Source: Marimonas arenosa
Lineage (GTDB): Bacteria > Pseudomonadota > Alphaproteobacteria > Rhodobacterales > Rhodobacteraceae
Assembly: GCF_030848945.1 (NCBI RefSeq)
Contig: NZ_JANHAX010000002.1
Coordinates: 124,001-188,000 of the forward strand
Direction: 5' to 3'
DNA length: 64,000 nucleotides
Every line of letters starts with the position of its first letter. Position 1 is the stretch's first letter. The notes below the pieces were generated by a model. That model worked only from the letters and a program-made list of their open reading frames with translations. It did no database searches and was not told the DNA's origin. A program made the translations under genes and the position numbers. Shown one piece after another: positions 1 to 9,271 of this stretch.

Positions 1-593
1 AGACCTGTTCGGCGTCGTCACGCATCCTGATCCAGCGCGGGGTCTATGACGAGGTGGTGGGGCGGATGGCCGAGCGCTATGCCCTGCTGCGGGTGGGGCC
101 GGCGATGGACGATCTCGATGTCGGGCCGCTGATCTCGGCCAAGCAGAAGGGGATCGTCAGCGGATATCTCGACCAGGGGGATGACCTAGAAACAGCGGCC
201 TTGGGCCAGCTGGTGAACGCGCCCAAGGGCGGGAACTATGTCGCGCCACGGCTCTTTGCCGGGGTGTCGGCGGAACATGCGCTGGCGCGGGACGAGATTT
301 TCGGCCCCGTACAGGTGGCGATTCCCTTCGATGAGGAGGAAGAGGCGGTGAAGATCGCTAATGGCACCGATTATGGCCTGGTGGCGAGCATCTGGAGCCG
401 GGACGGTGCGCGGCAGATGCGGCTGGCCAGGGCGATCAGGGCCGGGCAAGTATTCATCAACAATTACGGTGCCGGGGGCGGCGTGGAATTGCCCTTCGGC
501 GGCATGGGAAAGTCGGGCCACGGACGTGAGAAGGGGTTCGAGGCGTTGTATGGGTTTACCGTGCTCAAGACGGTGGCGGCCTATCACGGGTAA
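1..593 (+). CDS. Aldehyde dehydrogenase, C-terminal part (5' end outside window)
   Basis: NAD(P)-dependent aldehyde dehydrogenases oxidise aldehydes to carboxylates. The open frame enters the window at base 3 and its first residues read TCSASSRILIQ, which matches the conserved segment around the catalytic cysteine of the family (usually GQ.C.A), so only about the last 195 residues are present. Downstream are the EIFGPV motif and the FGG(M)GKSGHGRE end typical of the family. The gene lies 42 bp ahead of a short-chain dehydrogenase on the same strand and probably shares its transcript. The substrate cannot be told from this fragment. Confidence 0.93.
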   Translation, partial: TCSASSRILIQRGVYDEVVGRMAERYALLRVGPAMDDLDVGPLISAKQKGIVSGYLDQGDDLETAALGQLVNAPKGGNYVAPRLFAGVSAEHALARDEIFGPVQVAIPFDEEEEAVKIANGTDYGLVASIWSRDGARQMRLARAIRAGQVFINNYGAGGGVELPFGGMGKSGHGREKGFEALYGFTVLKTVAAYHG

Positions 594-635
594 GGGACGG
601 TGCGTTGAAAACGCACCCTGCGGAAGGGGGATCAG

Positions 636-1370
636 ATGATTTTCGAAGGACGGTTCGCCGGGCGGCGGGCGATTGTCACCGGCGGGGCCTCGGGGATCGG
701 CCGGGCCTGCGCGGCGCGGATGCGCGACGAGGGCGCCGAGGTGACGGTGTGGGACATCGATACGGCCGCGATGGCCGTTATGGAGGGGGTCCGCAGCCGC
801 GACGTCGACGTGACCGATGCGAGCGCGGTCGAGGCGGCGATGGCGGCGGATGCCGAGGCGATGGGCGGGCTCGACATCCTGGTCTGTTCGGCCGGGATCA
901 CCGGGCCGAACGCAACGACCTGGGAGTATCCACTGGAGGATTGGCACCGGGTTTATGACCTGAACCTGCATGGGGTGTTCTATTGCAACCGGGTGGCGGC
1001 GCCGATGATGAAAGCGGCCGGCTATGGCAGGATCGTTAACATCGCCTCGATCGCGGGCAAGGAGGGCAACCCGAACGCGCCGGCCTACAGCTCGTCCAAG
1101 GCGGCGGTCATCGGGTTGACGAAATCGCTCGGCAAGGAGTTGGCCGATACGGGCGTAACGGTCAACTGCGTGGCGCCGGCGGCGGTGGAAAGCCCGATTT
1201 TCGAGCAGATGACCGAAGAGTTCATCGCCTATATGAAATCGAAGATCCCGATGGGACGGTTCGGCACTACCGACGAGATCGCCGCAATGGTGACCTGGCT
1301 GGCCTGCGAGGAGGCGGCGTTTTCCACCGGCGCCTGTTTCGACGTTTCGGGCGGACGGGCGACCTATTGA
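636..1370 (+). CDS. SDR family NAD(P)-dependent oxidoreductase
   Basis: Classical short-chain dehydrogenase of 244 residues. The cofactor motif TGGASGIG lies at residues 15-22 and the catalytic YSSSK at Tyr151-Lys155. A purine-rich ribosome site (GGAAGGGGG) sits just ahead of the ATG. The protein ends in SGGRATY, an ending I associate with sugar-acid or 2-keto-3-deoxy-acid dehydrogenases, but that is only a hint. It lies between an aldehyde dehydrogenase and a small unknown gene that starts at its stop codon, so it is part of a catabolic operon. Exact substrate unknown. Confidence 0.93.
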   Translation: MIFEGRFAGRRAIVTGGASGIGRACAARMRDEGAEVTVWDIDTAAMAVMEGVRSRDVDVTDASAVEAAMAADAEAMGGLDILVCSAGITGPNATTWEYPLEDWHRVYDLNLHGVFYCNRVAAPMMKAAGYGRIVNIASIAGKEGNPNAPAYSSSKAAVIGLTKSLGKELADTGVTVNCVAPAAVESPIFEQMTEEFIAYMKSKIPMGRFGTTDEIAAMVTWLACEEAAFSTGACFDVSGGRATY

Positions 1371-1909
1371 GCGCAATGCGGGCAGCCCGGCTTGAGAGGC
1401 TTGCGCGGGAAGTGCGTGCGTTTCTGGAGCCGCACTGGGCCGTGTGGCACGCGCGGACCGGATCGCCAGAGGGACGTCGCACGCTGTCGGAAGGTACTTG
1501 CGGACGATCGTCGCGCTTCCTCTGCGAGGTGCTGCGGCGGGACGGGTTCGAGGCCGAGTTGGTCTTTGGGTCGCCGGTGGAATGTGACTGTGGGTTTCGA
1601 ACCGAGGCCGGGTGGAAAGGGCACGGCTGGGTCTTGGTGCGAGAGCCGGCGCGGATCGTCGATCTGACCGCCGACCAATTCGGCGCCGCGCCGGTGATCG
1701 TGACCGGGATCGATGACCCGCGCTATCGCGCCGGGCACGACATAGCGGGGCCTGGTTGGATCGCCGAGCGCCAGCGCGTCGCGCGCACGCTGCTGCGGGC
1801 CTGGGATGCACGCGGCCTTGCGTCGGAGGGCAAAAGCACGTCATCTGATCCGGCAAAACTGAGAAAGGGAGGAGGCCGATGCGGCTGGAAGGAAAAACCG
1901 CAATCGTGA
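1367..1909 (+). CDS. Transglutaminase-like small protein, function unknown
   Basis: An open frame of about 180 residues that overlaps the stop codon of the preceding dehydrogenase (TTG start at 1367, or ATG at 1376) and runs about 30 bases into the next dehydrogenase gene. The order Cys (GTCGRSSRFL), His (KGHGWVLV), Asp (IVDLTADQFG) resembles the Cys-His-Asp triad of transglutaminase/papain-like folds, so a hydrolase or acyl-transfer role is possible. That is motif reading only. Strand, spacing and GC-rich third positions agree with a translated operon member. The C-terminus after about residue 150 looks unconserved. Confidence 0.6.
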   Translation: MSAMRAARLERLAREVRAFLEPHWAVWHARTGSPEGRRTLSEGTCGRSSRFLCEVLRRDGFEAELVFGSPVECDCGFRTEAGWKGHGWVLVREPARIVDLTADQFGAAPVIVTGIDDPRYRAGHDIAGPGWIAERQRVARTLLRAWDARGLASEGKSTSSDPAKLRKGGGRCGWKEKPQS

Positions 1910-2625
1910 CCGGCGCCGCGAGCGGGTTCGGTGCGGGCATCGCCCGCAAATTCGCGACCGAGGGGGCGCAGGTGATGGTGGTCGATATCGACCATGACGG
2001 CGCCCTGGCCATGGCCGAGGAGTTGGGCGAAGGCGCGTTCGGCCACGCCGCCAACGTGGCTGACCGCACCCAGGTCAACGGGGTGATCGGGACCGCGCGC
2101 GAGGTTTTCGGCGAAGTCGATATCCTGGTGAACAATGCCGGGGTGACCCATTTGCCCGCGCCGATGGAGGAGGTGACTGAGGCCGATTTCGACCGGGTTT
2201 TCGCGGTCAACTGCAAATCGATCTATTTCTTCGCGCGGGCGCTGGTGCCGCATATGAAGGCGCGCGGGTCGGGCGTGATCCTGAACGTGTCATCGACAGC
2301 GGGACTGAGCCCGCGGCCCAATCTCAACTGGTACAATGCCTCGAAAGGCTGGGTGAATGTCGCCACCAAGACCATGGCGGTCGAACTGGCGCCGCATGGC
2401 GTGCGGGTCAACGCGCTCAATCCTGTAGCCGGCGAAACGCCGCTGCTGGCGAGCTTCATGGGCGAGGACACGCCCGAGATGCGGGCGAAGTTCCTGTCCA
2501 CCATTCCGCTGGGACGGTTTTCGCAACCGGACGACATGGGCAATGCCGCCGCCTTCCTGTGTTCCGACGAGGCCAGCATGATTACCGGCGTGTTGCTGGA
2601 GGTCGATGGCGGGCGCTGCATCTAG
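1879..2625 (+). CDS. SDR family oxidoreductase (second copy)
   Basis: A 248-residue short-chain dehydrogenase with TGAASGFG at residues 11-18, the NNAG motif, and the catalytic Tyr152/Lys156 (YNASK). A strong AAAGGGAGGAGG precedes the ATG and decides the start. It ends in a VDGGRCI tail of the 3-oxoacyl-ACP-reductase or glucose-dehydrogenase type. It is not a recent copy of the dehydrogenase at 636, since the two differ over most of their length. It likely oxidises or reduces a hydroxyl/keto intermediate of the same pathway. Substrate unknown. Confidence 0.93.
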   Translation: MRLEGKTAIVTGAASGFGAGIARKFATEGAQVMVVDIDHDGALAMAEELGEGAFGHAANVADRTQVNGVIGTAREVFGEVDILVNNAGVTHLPAPMEEVTEADFDRVFAVNCKSIYFFARALVPHMKARGSGVILNVSSTAGLSPRPNLNWYNASKGWVNVATKTMAVELAPHGVRVNALNPVAGETPLLASFMGEDTPEMRAKFLSTIPLGRFSQPDDMGNAAAFLCSDEASMITGVLLEVDGGRCI

Positions 2626-2921
2626 CGGATCGCAACCTGAAGGAGCGCCTGCGGCGCGCAGGTTTGTCTCGTCTTCGGCCCCTGGCCTCATCCTCGGGAT
2701 TGGCGCCCGTGGCGAAGCTGCGGGACAGACCTGCCGGTCGGTGAGCGCGGGTGGCGACGTCGTCGTCGACGCCTCGGGCCGAGGCGGCCTGTCGCGTGGT
2801 CACGGTGCATTGCCGGGAGTGCGTAGGCGTCGATTGCCGGTGCGGAATGGCGTGCCGGGCCGGCAGGTTGGGCTTGCAGCACGGGTCTGCGCATGTCACC
2901 GGTGGCGGGCAAGGAGGGGAC

Positions 2922-4100
2922 ATGCGCGCAGATCTGATCCTGCTGACCTTCGCCTATGTGCTGAGCCAGTTCTACCGCACCTTCCTGGCGGTGTTGGCCG
3001 AGGTGCTGGACGCCGACCTGGGCGCCGACGCCTCGGCGCTGGCCACCGCATCAGGTTTCTGGTTCCTGTCCTTTGCGGCGATGCAGATCCCGGTGGGCTG
3101 GGCGCTGGACCGGATCGGACCGCGGTTGACGGCGAGCGCCCTGCTGCTGGTCGGCGGCGGCGGCGGGGCGGCTCTGTTCGCAATGGCGCAGAGCCCGGCG
3201 CATGTCTCGGCGGCAATGCTGCTGATCGGGGTGGGCTGTTCACCGGTGCTGATGGCTTCGTACTACATCTTTGCGCGGGTCTATCCGCCGGCGGTGTTCG
3301 CCACGCTGGCGGCGGTGATCCTTGGAATCGGGAGCCTTGGCAACCTGGCGAGCGCCCTGCCGACAGCGCTGATGGCCGAGGCGATCGGATGGCGGATGGT
3401 GATGTGGATCCTGGCCGCGATCAGCAGCGCGACGGCGCTGGGGCTGTTCCTGATGGTTCGCGACCCGGAGAAGCTCGCGGCGGGTGAAAAGGGCTCGGTC
3501 TTCGAGCTTTTGCGGATGCCGGCTTTGTGGCTGATCTTTCCGCTGGTGTTCGTCCACTACGCGCCGTCGGCAGGGTTGCGCGGTTTGTGGATCGGGCCGT
3601 TTTTCGCGGATGTCTTTGATTTCGGCCCGGCGACTGTGGGTCAGATCACCCTGGTGATGGGGGTAGCGATGATCGCCGGGACCTTTGTCTATGGCCCGCT
3701 CGACCGGGTATTCGCCACCCGCAAATGGGTGGTTTTCGTAGGCAGTTTCCTAGGCATGCTGAGCGTGATGGCGCTGGCTTTCGCCCAACCCGAGGGGGTG
3801 TGGGCGACAACGGTTTTATTCGCGGCGGCCGGGTTCTTTGGGGCGTCCTATCCGGTGCTGATGGCGCATGGGCGCAGTTTCTATCCCGATCATCTCGTGG
3901 GCCGCGGCGTAACGCTAATGAACCTGTTCGCGATTGGCGGCGTCGGGGTGATGCAGGTGATCACCGGCAAGCTGTTCGCGGCGGCCGAAGCGACCGGGCA
4001 GGGTGCGGGTTATGCCTATCAGACCCTGTTCGGGTTCTTCGGGGTGACGGTTCTGGTCGGGTTGATCATCTATCTCTTTGCCGAGGACCGCACCGGCTGA
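2922..4100 (+). CDS. MFS transporter
   Basis: Inner-membrane major facilitator of about 392 residues with about 12 hydrophobic segments and the loop motif GWALDRIGPR between helices 2 and 3. The frame is open from 2751, but the ATG at 2922, preceded by AAGGAGGGG, is the convincing start; the upstream extension is Arg-rich and shows no membrane segment. It follows the dehydrogenase pair by about 300 bp and precedes the MttB-like gene, so it may import the compound these enzymes degrade. Substrate not predictable. Confidence 0.9.
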   Translation: MRADLILLTFAYVLSQFYRTFLAVLAEVLDADLGADASALATASGFWFLSFAAMQIPVGWALDRIGPRLTASALLLVGGGGGAALFAMAQSPAHVSAAMLLIGVGCSPVLMASYYIFARVYPPAVFATLAAVILGIGSLGNLASALPTALMAEAIGWRMVMWILAAISSATALGLFLMVRDPEKLAAGEKGSVFELLRMPALWLIFPLVFVHYAPSAGLRGLWIGPFFADVFDFGPATVGQITLVMGVAMIAGTFVYGPLDRVFATRKWVVFVGSFLGMLSVMALAFAQPEGVWATTVLFAAAGFFGASYPVLMAHGRSFYPDHLVGRGVTLMNLFAIGGVGVMQVITGKLFAAAEATGQGAGYAYQTLFGFFGVTVLVGLIIYLFAEDRTG

Positions 4101-4186
4101 CCCAGGGGTGTCGCAAACGGACGGGAATTGCCGCCGGTCTGTTGTGAGGATGATCCCAGCTCAGGCAGGGAGGCATCGTTCGGATC

Positions 4187-5737
4187 ATGGCAGATGGGAA
4201 CAGGCGGGTCCGGTCTGGTGGCCGGGCCGCGCGGCGGGCGCTGCGCACCGGAACCGATATCGCGATGCTGCCCGGGCTGCGCCGGGCGCTGCCGCTTTGC
4301 GAGGTGATGGATGGCGCGCAGGTCGAGCGGATCGACGCGGCGTCGATGGATATCCTGGAAAATGTCGGGGTGCAGTTCCGCGACGCGGTGGCGCTTGCCG
4401 ACTGGGCGGCGGCCGGGGCCAAGGTGGAGGGCGAGATTGTCTATCCTGACCGCGGTCTTATCCGCGAGCTGATCGCCAGCCTTCCCGAAAGCTTCACCTA
4501 TCACGCCCGCGATCCGAAGAAAAACGTGGCGCTGGGCGACAACCAGTCGATTTTCGTGCCGATGACCGGCGCCCCTTATCTGCGCGACCTCGACGACCGG
4601 CGACGGGCGCCGACGCTTGACGACCTGGCGATGTTCCACAAGCTGAGCCACATGCTGCCGGCGCTGCACAGCTCGGCGCATCATATTGTCGAACCGATGG
4701 ATCACCCGATCAGCCAGCGGCATTTGCGCATCACCTATTCGTCGATGAAACATTCCGACAAAACCTTCATGGGTATGACCACCAGCCCGAAGAATGCCGA
4801 GGACGTGTTGGATATGTGTGCGATCCTGTTCGGCGCTGATTTCATGGAGAGCCACCCCGTTATCACCGGCAATTGCAACGGCAACAGCCCGCTGGTCTGG
4901 GACGAGACCATGCTGGGGTCGATGCGTGCCTTTTGCCGGCGCAACCAGCCGGTCTTGTGCTCGCCCTTCGTGCTGGGTGGGGCCAACACGCCGGCCAGCG
5001 TGCCGGCGGCGGCGGCGCAGCTCAATGCCGAGGCGCTTTCGGCGCTGGCCTATACCCAGATCATCCGCAAGGGCTGCCCGGCGATCTATGGTCATTACCT
5101 GTCGACCGTGTCGATGCGCTCGGGGGCGCCGATGGCGGGCACGCCCGAGATCAGCTTGATGAATTTCATGATCGGCCAGATGGCGCGGTTCTACGGCGTG
5201 CCCTGGCGTACGTCGGGCGCGTTGGGCGGGGCCAAGACATTCGACGCGCAGGCGGGATATGAAAGCGCCGCGACCCTGTCGGCGGTGTTGCACGCCGGGG
5301 CGCATTACATCTGGCACGCGGCCGGCTGGAACGAGGCGGGGATGCATTGTTCGGTCGCCAAGTTCGTGGTCGATGCCGAGCAATGCGCGATGGCCTATCG
5401 CATGGGGGCCGGGCCGGACTGGAGTGATTTCGACGCGGCACTTGCGGCGGTGGTGGATGTCGGGCCGGGGGGGCATTTCCTCGGTCATCCGCATACGCTG
5501 GAGCATTTCGAGAGCGCGTTCTTCATGCCGGAACTGTTCGACAACAACTCGATTGAGCAATGGCAGGCGGAAGGATCGGTCGAGATCACCGGCCGGGCGC
5601 TGGCCCATGCGCGGGCTTTGCTGGCGGCTTATGAGGAGCCGGTGCTCGACCTGGGCGCAGACGAGGCGCTGCGCGATTTCATTGCCCGGCGCGAACGGGA
5701 AATCCCGGCCGCGGATGCCCTGAATACGGAATACTGA
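4187..5737 (+). CDS. Trimethylamine methyltransferase (MttB) family protein, non-pyrrolysine type
   Basis: A 516-residue TIM-barrel protein of the MttB superfamily, recognised from its basic N-terminus (GGRAARRALRTG) and blocks such as HHIVEPMDHP and TGNCNGNSPL. Pyrrolysine MttB carries an in-frame amber codon; this gene reads through with sense codons only, so it belongs to the non-Pyl group. Known members of that group demethylate quaternary amines such as glycine betaine or proline betaine onto a corrinoid protein. No corrinoid-protein gene is visible in the window. GGGAGG lies 13 bases ahead of the ATG. Context suggests methylated amine or betaine catabolism. Confidence 0.9.
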   Translation: MADGNRRVRSGGRAARRALRTGTDIAMLPGLRRALPLCEVMDGAQVERIDAASMDILENVGVQFRDAVALADWAAAGAKVEGEIVYPDRGLIRELIASLPESFTYHARDPKKNVALGDNQSIFVPMTGAPYLRDLDDRRRAPTLDDLAMFHKLSHMLPALHSSAHHIVEPMDHPISQRHLRITYSSMKHSDKTFMGMTTSPKNAEDVLDMCAILFGADFMESHPVITGNCNGNSPLVWDETMLGSMRAFCRRNQPVLCSPFVLGGANTPASVPAAAAQLNAEALSALAYTQIIRKGCPAIYGHYLSTVSMRSGAPMAGTPEISLMNFMIGQMARFYGVPWRTSGALGGAKTFDAQAGYESAATLSAVLHAGAHYIWHAAGWNEAGMHCSVAKFVVDAEQCAMAYRMGAGPDWSDFDAALAAVVDVGPGGHFLGHPHTLEHFESAFFMPELFDNNSIEQWQAEGSVEITGRALAHARALLAAYEEPVLDLGADEALRDFIARREREIPAADALNTEY

Positions 5738-5984
5738 CGCCGGGAGACTGCCAGACGGGTGCCGCATGCCGGGGCGTGATAATTTGGCGCGCAAGTCTTG
5801 AGACATGGGCCGCTTTCCTGCCTAAAGCGTCGCGCCTTATACCTGAGACACGGATAAGTTGGGGCGCAGTGCAACATATGAGCGTTGCGCGCGCCCCGCC
5901 AAAAACCCGCAGATCAGGTTTTTGGCGTGACGCTTTTACGGCGCTGGGGTATGACGCGGGTCGATGAATCGAAGGAGACCCGAG

Positions 5985-7007
5985 ATGGGCTATAAAGTGG
6001 TTGTCGCCGGTGCCACGGGGAACGTGGGCCGTGAAATGCTGAACATCCTTGCCGAACGTCAGTTCCCGGTCGACGAGATTGCGGCGCTGGCTTCGCGCCG
6101 GTCACTGGGCACAGAGGTGAGCTTCGGCGACAAGACCTTGAAGACCGAGGATATCGAACAGTTCGATTTCACCGGCTGGGACATGGCGTTGTTTGCCATC
6201 GGATCGGACGCGACCAAGGTATATGCGCCGAAGGCCGCCAAGGCGGGCTGCGTGGTGATCGATAACTCGTCGCTCTACCGCTACGACCCCGATATTCCGC
6301 TGATCGTGCCGGAAGTAAACCCGCAGGCGGTGCATGGCTATGCCAAGAAGAACATCATCGCCAATCCCAACTGTTCGACGGCGCAGATGGTGGTGGCGCT
6401 TAAACCGCTGCATGATCGGGCAAAGATCAAGCGGGTGGTGGTGTCGACCTACCAGTCGGTATCGGGCGCCGGCAAGGAAGGCATCGACGAACTGTGGGAT
6501 CAGACCAAAGCGATGTACAACCCGACCCAGGAGGTTGAGCCGAAGAAATTCACCAAGCAGATCGCGTTCAACGTCATTCCGCATATCGATGTCTTCATGG
6601 AAGACGGATCGACCAAGGAAGAATGGAAAATGGTGGCCGAGACCAAGAAGATCATTGATCCGGCGATCAAGGTCACGGCGACCTGCGTGCGGGTGCCGGT
6701 TTTCGTCGGCCATTCCGAGGCGGTGAATATCGAGTTCGAGGAGTTCCTCGACGAGGACGAGGCCCGCGACATCCTGCGTGAGGCGCCGGGCATCATGGTG
6801 ATCGACAAGCGCGAGAACGGCGGCTACGTGACGCCGGTGGAATGCGTCGGCGATTTCGCCACCTTCATCTCGCGTATTCGCCAGGATTCGACCATCGAGA
6901 ACGGCCTGAACCTGTGGTGCGTCAGCGACAACCTGCGCAAGGGCGCGGCGCTCAATGCGGTGCAGATCGCCGAGCTCCTGGGCCGCGAGGTTCTGAAAAA
7001 GGGCTGA
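5985..7007 (+). CDS. asd: Aspartate-semialdehyde dehydrogenase
   Basis: Reduces aspartyl phosphate to aspartate semialdehyde, the branch point to lysine/diaminopimelate, threonine and methionine. The 340-residue protein starts MGYKVVVAGATGNVG (Rossmann motif) and carries the catalytic cysteine in NPNCSTAQM (Cys130). The frame is open from 5964, but the ATG at 5985 has AAGGAG seven bases ahead and begins directly at the nucleotide-binding strand. It is single and flanked by non-coding stretches, with a hairpin terminator overlapping its stop codon, so it is likely its own transcription unit. Confidence 0.97.
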   Translation: MGYKVVVAGATGNVGREMLNILAERQFPVDEIAALASRRSLGTEVSFGDKTLKTEDIEQFDFTGWDMALFAIGSDATKVYAPKAAKAGCVVIDNSSLYRYDPDIPLIVPEVNPQAVHGYAKKNIIANPNCSTAQMVVALKPLHDRAKIKRVVVSTYQSVSGAGKEGIDELWDQTKAMYNPTQEVEPKKFTKQIAFNVIPHIDVFMEDGSTKEEWKMVAETKKIIDPAIKVTATCVRVPVFVGHSEAVNIEFEEFLDEDEARDILREAPGIMVIDKRENGGYVTPVECVGDFATFISRIRQDSTIENGLNLWCVSDNLRKGAALNAVQIAELLGREVLKKG

Positions 7008-7025
7008 GACTTTTCAGCCATTTTC
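6995..7025 (+). terminator. Rho-independent terminator of asd
   Basis: GGCTGA (7002-7007) pairs with TCAGCC (7014-7019) around a six-base loop, with an A-run on the left and a T-rich run (ATTTTC) on the right. The hairpin overlaps the asd stop codon. The stem is short but perfect. Confidence 0.6.
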
Positions 7026-7614
7026 GATCAGGTGGGAGCCGTCTTCGGCCCCTGCCTTTTTCTTTTCGACATGCGGCGAACGCGGATGGCCAGAGAAAGG
7101 CCGCCGATTCGAAACATTCGCCGGGAAGAGCCAAGGCTGTGATCATGGGCCTTGCAGATCCGCCGCCCGGACGAATGGGCGTACGGGGTCAGCTCACCGC
7201 CGGCCGAGCGCAGCTGTTCGCGATTCTGCCGCGGCCGATCCTGAAGATGGTCGCGTTGGAAGCATGGGCCAGGCGAAGGGCGCGACGAACTGTTCGTCTA
7301 CCCTGTCTGGCAGGTTCGCTGCCGCATGCCGGCGGATTTCACGTGCAACGAAGTTACGCAGGTTCTGGCCGACTGCCGCGTTCCGGTGGCGGACGATGGT
7401 GACGATCGCGCGTGACCTCCCGGGATGCATCTTGAACCGGCAGCTTTCCATCATGCCCGGAGGTTGGTCGATCCTGGAACAGGAAACCTTCACGATTCCG
7501 CCCGGCGAGCCGATTTTCGCCAAGGTTTGGCGCATTCGAAACGTCATACCGATGCCCCCTTTCCATTGTTCCGGCGATGGGATTTGATTGGATCTGTCGA
7601 AAAGGAGATATCGC
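7026..7614. other. Intergenic stretch without a convincing gene
   Basis: About 590 bp between asd and the MuiA-family gene. Short open frames exist (for example 7264-7587) but none has a recognisable motif, good start signal or plausible composition. The last 15 bases hold the AAAGGAGAT ribosome site of the next gene. Confidence 0.5.
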
Positions 7615-9246
7615 ATGCGTGCCCTGCCCCTTGTCCTGGTGTTTTTTCCGTCCGTCGTTCTGGCTGACGAGATCGCACTGACCAGTACCGTTTCCGAGGT
7701 CACGCTCTATCCCGATGGCGCCAGGATCGTGCGCTCGGTTCCCTTCGCGGCACCGGCGGGCGATCACGTGTTGCGCCTGCTGGACGTGCCGGCCGGAGCG
7801 GTGATGGAGACGCTCAGGGTTAAGGTCGATGGCGCAACCATGGGAGCGGTCACGGTACGCGAAAGCTATGTGCCGCCCCGTGGCGACACCGAAAGCGATG
7901 CGCTGAAGGCGGCGCGCGAAGAAGTCGAGCGCCTGGAGGACGCGGTGCGCGCCAAGGCGGACGAGGCCGAGGCGCTGCGGCTGGCGAAAGAAGCTGCGGA
8001 CACGCGCATCACCTTCCTGGGTCAGCTGGGTGAAGGCGAGGCGCTGACCGGGGCGACCGCCGACCAGCTGCGCGAGGTCGCCCGCATGATCGGCGAGGAG
8101 ACGCTGGCGGCCCGCCAGGCCCAGATCGCGGCGGAAGCCCAGGCGCGGGCGGTGGACCGTGACATCCGGGATCTGAAGGACGACCTGGCCGATGCCGAGG
8201 CGGCGCTTGAGGCGTTGGTACCCGAAACCGAAGAACGCAATCTGGTTGAGGTTCGGATAACGGCGGCGGCGGCGACCGACGGTCGCCTGACCCTGATCTA
8301 CAATGACTGGGAGGCGGGCTGGATGCCGGTCTATGACGTGCATCTCGATCAGGCCGGCGGCACCCGCTCGCTGCGGATCGAACGCAAGGCGCTGATCGGG
8401 CAAAGCACAGGTGAAAACTGGCAGGGTGTGAAGCTCGGCCTGTCCACCAGCCGGCCCGGCGGCCAGTCCGAGCCGGGCGTACTGTGGCCCAGGAAGCTGG
8501 AGATCGGCGATCCCGAACCGCCGCGGCCGGTGCTGATGCGCAAGTCGAGCGACATGGCGGGCGCGGCAATGCCCGAGGCGATGGTCATGGCCGAGCCGTC
8601 GATCGTCGAGGAGGCGGTAACGCGGATCGGCGAATTCAACGTGGTCTATGACTATCCGACGCCGGTCGATCTGGCCAACGAGGCCGATGACGTGCGGATC
8701 ACGCTGGGCACGGTGGAGATATCGCCTGACCTGCAGGCCCTGGCGGTGCCGCGGCGCGACCAGACGGCCTTCCTGACGGCGGCATTCGTCAACGAGAGTG
8801 GCGAAATGATCCTGCCCAGCGACGAGGCGCAGTTTTTCCTCGACGGTGAATTTGTCGGCCGGCGGGGGATGGCGCATATCGCGGCAGGGGCGGAAGCACG
8901 GTTGTCCTTCGGGCCGATCGACGGGCTCAGGCTCAAGCGCGTGGTCGACCGAAACGAGGGAGATCGGGGCGTGTTGACGCGGTCGAACGAAATCACCGAA
9001 CAGGCGCAGATCGAGGTCGAAAATCTGACCGGGCGGACGTGGCCGATGCGAGTGCTCGACCAGGTGCCCTATTCCGAGCAGGAGGATCTGGTGATCACCT
9101 GGACCGCGCGCCCCAGGCCGTCAGAAGTGGATGTGGAAGACGGCAAGGGTATCCTGGCCTGGGAATTCGAGATCGGCGCCGGCGAGACCCGCACGATCGA
9201 TCTGAACCACCGAATCGAATGGCCCGAGGGTAAGGTGCTGCGGTGA
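7615..9246 (+). CDS. Mucoidy inhibitor MuiA family protein (DUF4139/DUF4140)
   Basis: A 543-residue exported protein. Residues 1-19 form a signal peptide ending VVLA. The mature N-terminus (TSTVSEVTLYPDGARIVRSV) is the DUF4140 signature. A coiled-coil segment rich in Ala/Glu/Arg follows at about residues 95-205, then the DUF4139 beta domain (YNDWEAGWMPVYDV onward). The ATG at 7615 is chosen for its AAAGGAGAT eight bases upstream and because the signal peptide begins there. The family is named after a gene whose overexpression blocks mucoid capsule, but its molecular role is not established. It converges on the next gene. Confidence 0.9.
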   Translation: MRALPLVLVFFPSVVLADEIALTSTVSEVTLYPDGARIVRSVPFAAPAGDHVLRLLDVPAGAVMETLRVKVDGATMGAVTVRESYVPPRGDTESDALKAAREEVERLEDAVRAKADEAEALRLAKEAADTRITFLGQLGEGEALTGATADQLREVARMIGEETLAARQAQIAAEAQARAVDRDIRDLKDDLADAEAALEALVPETEERNLVEVRITAAAATDGRLTLIYNDWEAGWMPVYDVHLDQAGGTRSLRIERKALIGQSTGENWQGVKLGLSTSRPGGQSEPGVLWPRKLEIGDPEPPRPVLMRKSSDMAGAAMPEAMVMAEPSIVEEAVTRIGEFNVVYDYPTPVDLANEADDVRITLGTVEISPDLQALAVPRRDQTAFLTAAFVNESGEMILPSDEAQFFLDGEFVGRRGMAHIAAGAEARLSFGPIDGLRLKRVVDRNEGDRGVLTRSNEITEQAQIEVENLTGRTWPMRVLDQVPYSEQEDLVITWTARPRPSEVDVEDGKGILAWEFEIGAGETRTIDLNHRIEWPEGKVLR

Positions 9247-9271
9247 CCTGCAGCACCGGCCCGGCGGCAGA

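Noticed and set aside
186..2216. Long minus-strand open frame of 676 codons
   Set aside because: It is antisense to two clear dehydrogenases, is very rich in Arg/Pro/His, and has no motif; it is a by-product of high GC.
4187..5737. Pyrrolysine-encoding MttB
   Set aside because: The frame contains no in-frame TAG before its stop, so pyrrolysine is not used here.
4070..5806. Minus-strand open frame of 578 codons over the MttB-like gene
   Set aside because: Shadow of the sense gene, His/Arg-rich, no motif.
7264..7587. Possible 107-residue gene before the MuiA-family gene
   Set aside because: No motif and no ribosome site; composition does not look coded.
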